Source: Burkholderiales bacterium UBA2647 (GTDB taxonomy: Bacteria; Pseudomonadota; Gammaproteobacteria; Burkholderiales; Burkholderiaceae_E). From it: 35,056 nt of DNA. The notes beneath the pieces were generated by a model. It had not been told where the DNA came from. It worked only from the letters and a program-made list of their open reading frames with translations, and did not search any database. Below, piece by piece: positions 32,276-35,056 of this stretch. Numbering within the stretch: the stretch's first letter is position 1; the number at the start of each line of letters is the position of its first letter. The translations under genes and the position numbers were made by a program. The DNA is taken from assembly GCA_002359635.1 (NCBI GenBank), contig DENJ01000036.1, positions 1-35,056 on the forward strand, in the 5' to 3' direction.

Positions 32276-33256
32276 ATGACATCTGAAGCCCGCCAAGGAA
32301 CCGTCCCGGCCACCACAACGCCCGAGTCCGTTAAAGCATCAACACCAGCGCAAAGTGGCGCGCCTCAGGCGGAGACTTTGCCCAAGGATATCGACGAAAC
32401 CCTTGCTGCATTGCAGGCGCAACATTATCTTGCTGATCGACGGCTCGCAACGGCACTTTTTTTGGCGCTGAAACTTGGCAAACCCTTGCTGCTCGAAGGC
32501 GAACCGGGCACCGGTAAAACAGAAATTGCCAAGGTTCTGGCCGCCTGGCTTGGTAAACCACTGATTCGGCTGCAATGCTACGACGGCATGGATTTATCGC
32601 AAGCTGCCTACGAATGGGACCACGCACGGCAGCTACTCGAGATTCGGATGGCGGAGTCGACCGGGCGCCAGGGCGACATGCAGGTCAACGACCTCTACGA
32701 CCCGAGATTCTTGTTGCGCCGACCACTTTTACAAGCCATCGAATCAAGAGATCAGTCGCCCATCCTACTGATCGACGAACTCGATCGCACCGATGAAGCT
32801 TTCGAGGCCTATTTGCTGGAGTTGCTGTCAGACTTTCAGATGTCGATTCCGGAACTTGGCACCATCAGCGCCGAACATCCGCCTTTGGTTATTCTTACGT
32901 CGAATCGAACCCGCGAGCTTCACGATGCGGTCAAACGCCGCTGTCTTTACCAGTGGGTCGATTTCCCTGACGCAAACCGCGAGGCGGCAATCATCGCCCG
33001 CAAGGTTCCGGCCGTTCCTGAAAAATTGCGCCTTGAACTGGTCACATTGGTGCAGGCCTTACGCGGTCTGGATTTGTTCAAAAAGCCCGGTGTTGCAGAA
33101 ACCATCGACTTTGCTTGCGCGCTCGATGTCTTGCAGGCGCAATCCCTGAGCGCCGAGGTGGTCATGGAGACGCTTGGCGTCTTATTGAAAGTTCAGGACG
33201 ACATCGCACTCGCCATCGAGGCACTTCCTTCATTGCTCGGCAATCAGGACTCATAA
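32276..33256 (+). CDS. MoxR-type AAA+ ATPase (CoxD-like)
   Basis: 326 residues from this start. Walker A is GEPGTGKT (75-82) and Walker B LLIDELDR (164-171), followed by a sensor-type LTSNRTRELHDAVKRRCLYQW. CoxD is a MoxR ATPase that in CO-dehydrogenase clusters helps insert or mature the Cu/Mo-type active site. Similar ATPases accompany form II molybdenum hydroxylases, so maturation of the divergent CoxLS enzyme is the likely role. The usual partner, a CoxE von Willebrand-type protein, is absent. The ATG at 32276 has GAGG 5 bases upstream. An ATG at 32246 (336 residues) lacks a site. The N-terminal 40 residues are Thr/Pro/Ala-rich and poorly conserved. Confidence 0.85.
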   Translation: MTSEARQGTVPATTTPESVKASTPAQSGAPQAETLPKDIDETLAALQAQHYLADRRLATALFLALKLGKPLLLEGEPGTGKTEIAKVLAAWLGKPLIRLQCYDGMDLSQAAYEWDHARQLLEIRMAESTGRQGDMQVNDLYDPRFLLRRPLLQAIESRDQSPILLIDELDRTDEAFEAYLLELLSDFQMSIPELGTISAEHPPLVILTSNRTRELHDAVKRRCLYQWVDFPDANREAAIIARKVPAVPEKLRLELVTLVQALRGLDLFKKPGVAETIDFACALDVLQAQSLSAEVVMETLGVLLKVQDDIALAIEALPSLLGNQDS

Positions 33257-33276
33257 CTTATCGAACCATCGACTTT

Positions 33277-34980
33277 ATGGAACCTATATCACCCCACGCA
33301 TCATGGCCCGCGATCTCGCTCAGCGAGGCCAATCGTCTGCTGACTGCTCCCGGTATGCCGCTTGAAATTGAAGAAATGGACATTCGCGGGGTTCGTTTAA
33401 AAGTTTGGAAACATGCACCCAAAAATCTTCGCGAGGTTTTCTTGCAAGGCCGGCAACACGGCGAGAAGATTTTCCTGGTCTATGAGGACGAACGTATCGA
33501 TTTTGAAAGCTTTGCAAAAGCAAGCATTCACCTGGCCCAGCATTTAAAGCAGCTTGGGGTCAGGCCCGGCGATCGGGTTGCGCTCGCCATGCGCAATTTG
33601 CCGCAGTGGCCTGTGAGTTTTTTTGCAACCCTGCTGCTTGGCGCGATCTCAGTCCCGCTCAACGCCTGGTGGACCGGCCGCGAGCTGCACTATGCCCTGG
33701 AAGATTCGGGCGCACGCGTCTTGATTGTGGATCCGGAGAGACAGGATCGTATCGCTCCCTGGCGCGATCAGCTCGCTGCACTTGACCATGTGCTGATCGG
33801 TCTTGATGAAATTCTTGGCCCAAGTCAAGCCTGGTCAACACTTGAAGACTTGTCCTGCCCGGATAACCCAATCGATCCCGAGGATGATGCGACGATTTTT
33901 TATACCTCAGGCACGACAGGTCATCCAAAGGGTGCACTAGGCACCCATCGAAACACGATCAACACGGTTTGGTCATCGGCGCACCTCGCAGCGCGGAACT
34001 TCTTGCGCCGCGGACAAACACCGCCTTTGCCCGACCCGGCCGCGCCGCAGCGCGCCAATTTATTGTCGGTACCTTTTTTTCATGTCACAGGCTGTCAGGC
34101 AATTTTGTGCCCCTCGCTTTTTGTCGGCACAAAAATTGTCATGATGCACAAATGGGATGCTGAACGCGCCATGCAGCTCATCGAGCGCGAGCGGGTGACC
34201 GGCGCAGGCGGCGTGCCAACGATTGCCTGGCAGTTGCTCGAGCACCCCCAACGCCATCGTTATGATTTATCGTCACTTGAACTTGTATCGTACGGTGGCG
34301 CACCTGCTGCAGCCGAGCTTGTTCGCCAAATCCGCGGCCAATGGCCCCATGCGATTGCCGGGACAGGATGGGGCATGACCGAGACTTCGGCGACCTTCAC
34401 GCACCACAGCGCTGAGGATTACGAAACCCATCCCGATAGTTGCGGCCCCGCACTACCCAATGGCGAGTTAAAAGTCTGTGACGATGCCGGCAATCCCCTG
34501 CCAAGCGGCAGCGTGGGCGAACTCTGGGCGCGCGGCCCCAATGTGGTGAAGGGTTACTGGCATAAGCCCGAGGTTACAGCTGAAACCTTTGTGGATGGCT
34601 GGGTGAAAACCGGCGATCTTGCAAAGCTTGACGACGAAGGTTTTTGTACGATCGTGGATCGTAAGAAAGACATCCTGATTCGAGGCGGTGAAAACATTTA
34701 CTGTATCGAAGTGGAAAGCGCCCTCTATGAGCATCCGGCGATTATGGACGCTGCCGTAATCGGGCGTCCTCATCGCATACTTGGCGAGGAGCCGGTTGCG
34801 CTGGTGCATTGCAAGCCTGGAAGCACCGTCAGCGAAGAAGCGCTAAAGACCTGGGTCGCGGAGCGCCTTGCTGCATTTAAGGTGCCGGTTCTGATCTGCT
34901 TTGAGCCCGAAACACTGCCGCGCAATGCCAATGGAAAAATCATCAAAACACAACTGCGGGAACGATTCGCCGCCGATTGA
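33277..34980 (+). CDS. AMP-dependent acyl-CoA synthetase/ligase
   Basis: 567 residues of the class I adenylate-forming family. Core motifs: YTSGTTGHPKG (209-219), the aromatic-residue loop SVPFFHVTG (264-272), GWGMTET (364-370), KTGDLAKLDDEGF-type and RKKDILIRGGENIYCIEVE, and C-terminal catalytic Lys554 in NANGKIIK. It activates a carboxylic acid to the AMP ester and CoA thioester. Its substrate (aromatic, fatty or dicarboxylic) cannot be told. The start ATG 33277 begins 20 bases after the ATPase stop with no clear binding site. Context suggests that it supplies a CoA ester for the PaaZ enzyme or a related branch. A 54-codon upstream extension lies inside the ATPase gene and is rejected. Confidence 0.93.
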   Translation: MEPISPHASWPAISLSEANRLLTAPGMPLEIEEMDIRGVRLKVWKHAPKNLREVFLQGRQHGEKIFLVYEDERIDFESFAKASIHLAQHLKQLGVRPGDRVALAMRNLPQWPVSFFATLLLGAISVPLNAWWTGRELHYALEDSGARVLIVDPERQDRIAPWRDQLAALDHVLIGLDEILGPSQAWSTLEDLSCPDNPIDPEDDATIFYTSGTTGHPKGALGTHRNTINTVWSSAHLAARNFLRRGQTPPLPDPAAPQRANLLSVPFFHVTGCQAILCPSLFVGTKIVMMHKWDAERAMQLIERERVTGAGGVPTIAWQLLEHPQRHRYDLSSLELVSYGGAPAAAELVRQIRGQWPHAIAGTGWGMTETSATFTHHSAEDYETHPDSCGPALPNGELKVCDDAGNPLPSGSVGELWARGPNVVKGYWHKPEVTAETFVDGWVKTGDLAKLDDEGFCTIVDRKKDILIRGGENIYCIEVESALYEHPAIMDAAVIGRPHRILGEEPVALVHCKPGSTVSEEALKTWVAERLAAFKVPVLICFEPETLPRNANGKIIKTQLRERFAAD

Positions 34981-35012
34981 GCTTAAATCATGGTCATTGG
35001 TTTAACAAAAAC

Positions 35013-35043
35013 AGATCGATAACGAAGCTAGATCGATAACGAA
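35013..35043. repeat. Direct repeat of 14 bases downstream of the ligase gene
   Basis: AGATCGATAACGAA occurs at 35013-35026 and again at 35030-35043, a period of 17 bases, with a further related GCGATCGA just behind. The 76 bases after the ligase stop hold nothing else I recognise. It may be an operator for an adjacent gene outside the window or chance repetition. Confidence 0.4.
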
Positions 35044-35056
35044 AAGCGATCGACAT

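Overview
The window looks like chromosomal DNA from a Burkholderiales-type betaproteobacterium. The evidence is the gene order gyrA-serC-pheA-hisC-tyrA-aroA-cmk-rpsA-ihfB-lapA-lapB-hldA (rfaE1), all on the plus strand, together with a six-domain ribosomal protein S1 of betaproteobacterial character. This placement is by eye and no species is named. No rRNA, tRNA, transposase, integrase, phage gene or CRISPR array was seen.

Region 1 (1-13958) is conserved housekeeping DNA. It holds the 3' end of gyrA, then a tightly packed serine/aromatic amino acid block (serC, pheA, hisC, tyrA, aroA) with overlapping or near-overlapping genes, then cmk. A good rho-independent terminator (7369-7399) separates cmk from rpsA. 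After it come ihfB, lapA and lapB (overlapping one another), the heptose-7-phosphate kinase gene of LPS core synthesis, a ComEA-like helix-hairpin-helix protein and ubiA. Several genes here use GTG or TTG starts with well-placed Shine-Dalgarno sequences (serC, aroA, rpsA). The AroA protein carries the motif set of class II EPSP synthases.

Region 2 (14017-34980) is an accessory catabolic region of about 21 kb with mixed strands and no recognisable transcription regulator. A minus-strand set reads, in transcription order, benzoylformate-decarboxylase-like ThDP enzyme, DapA-family lyase/aldolase, iron-type alcohol dehydrogenase, D-arginine-dehydrogenase-like flavoprotein and DUF169 protein. Divergent to it are a flavin aromatic hydroxylase fused through a proline-rich tandem repeat to a DUF2783 domain, and an alpha/beta hydrolase. 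Then follow a DUF3237 protein (minus), an EamA transporter, a PaaZ-type bifunctional ring-opening enzyme, a RutE-like nitroreductase and a YbfB/YjiJ-type MFS transporter (all plus), a two-subunit molybdenum hydroxylase (CoxL/CoxS type, minus, without a CoxM flavin subunit), a CoxD-like MoxR ATPase and an acyl-CoA ligase (plus).

A plausible but unproven reading of region 2 is uptake and degradation of an aromatic or nitrogen-bearing aromatic compound. D-amino-acid oxidation and 2-oxo-acid decarboxylation would give an aldehyde, the alcohol dehydrogenase or molybdenum hydroxylase would process it, and the ligase and PaaZ would carry a CoA-bound branch. The substrate cannot be told from the sequence. 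The most unusual points are the hydroxylase-DUF2783 fusion, the molybdenum hydroxylase without its FAD subunit, altered catalytic or metal positions in the ThDP enzyme and the alcohol dehydrogenase, and the class II AroA inside a classical Burkholderiales operon.
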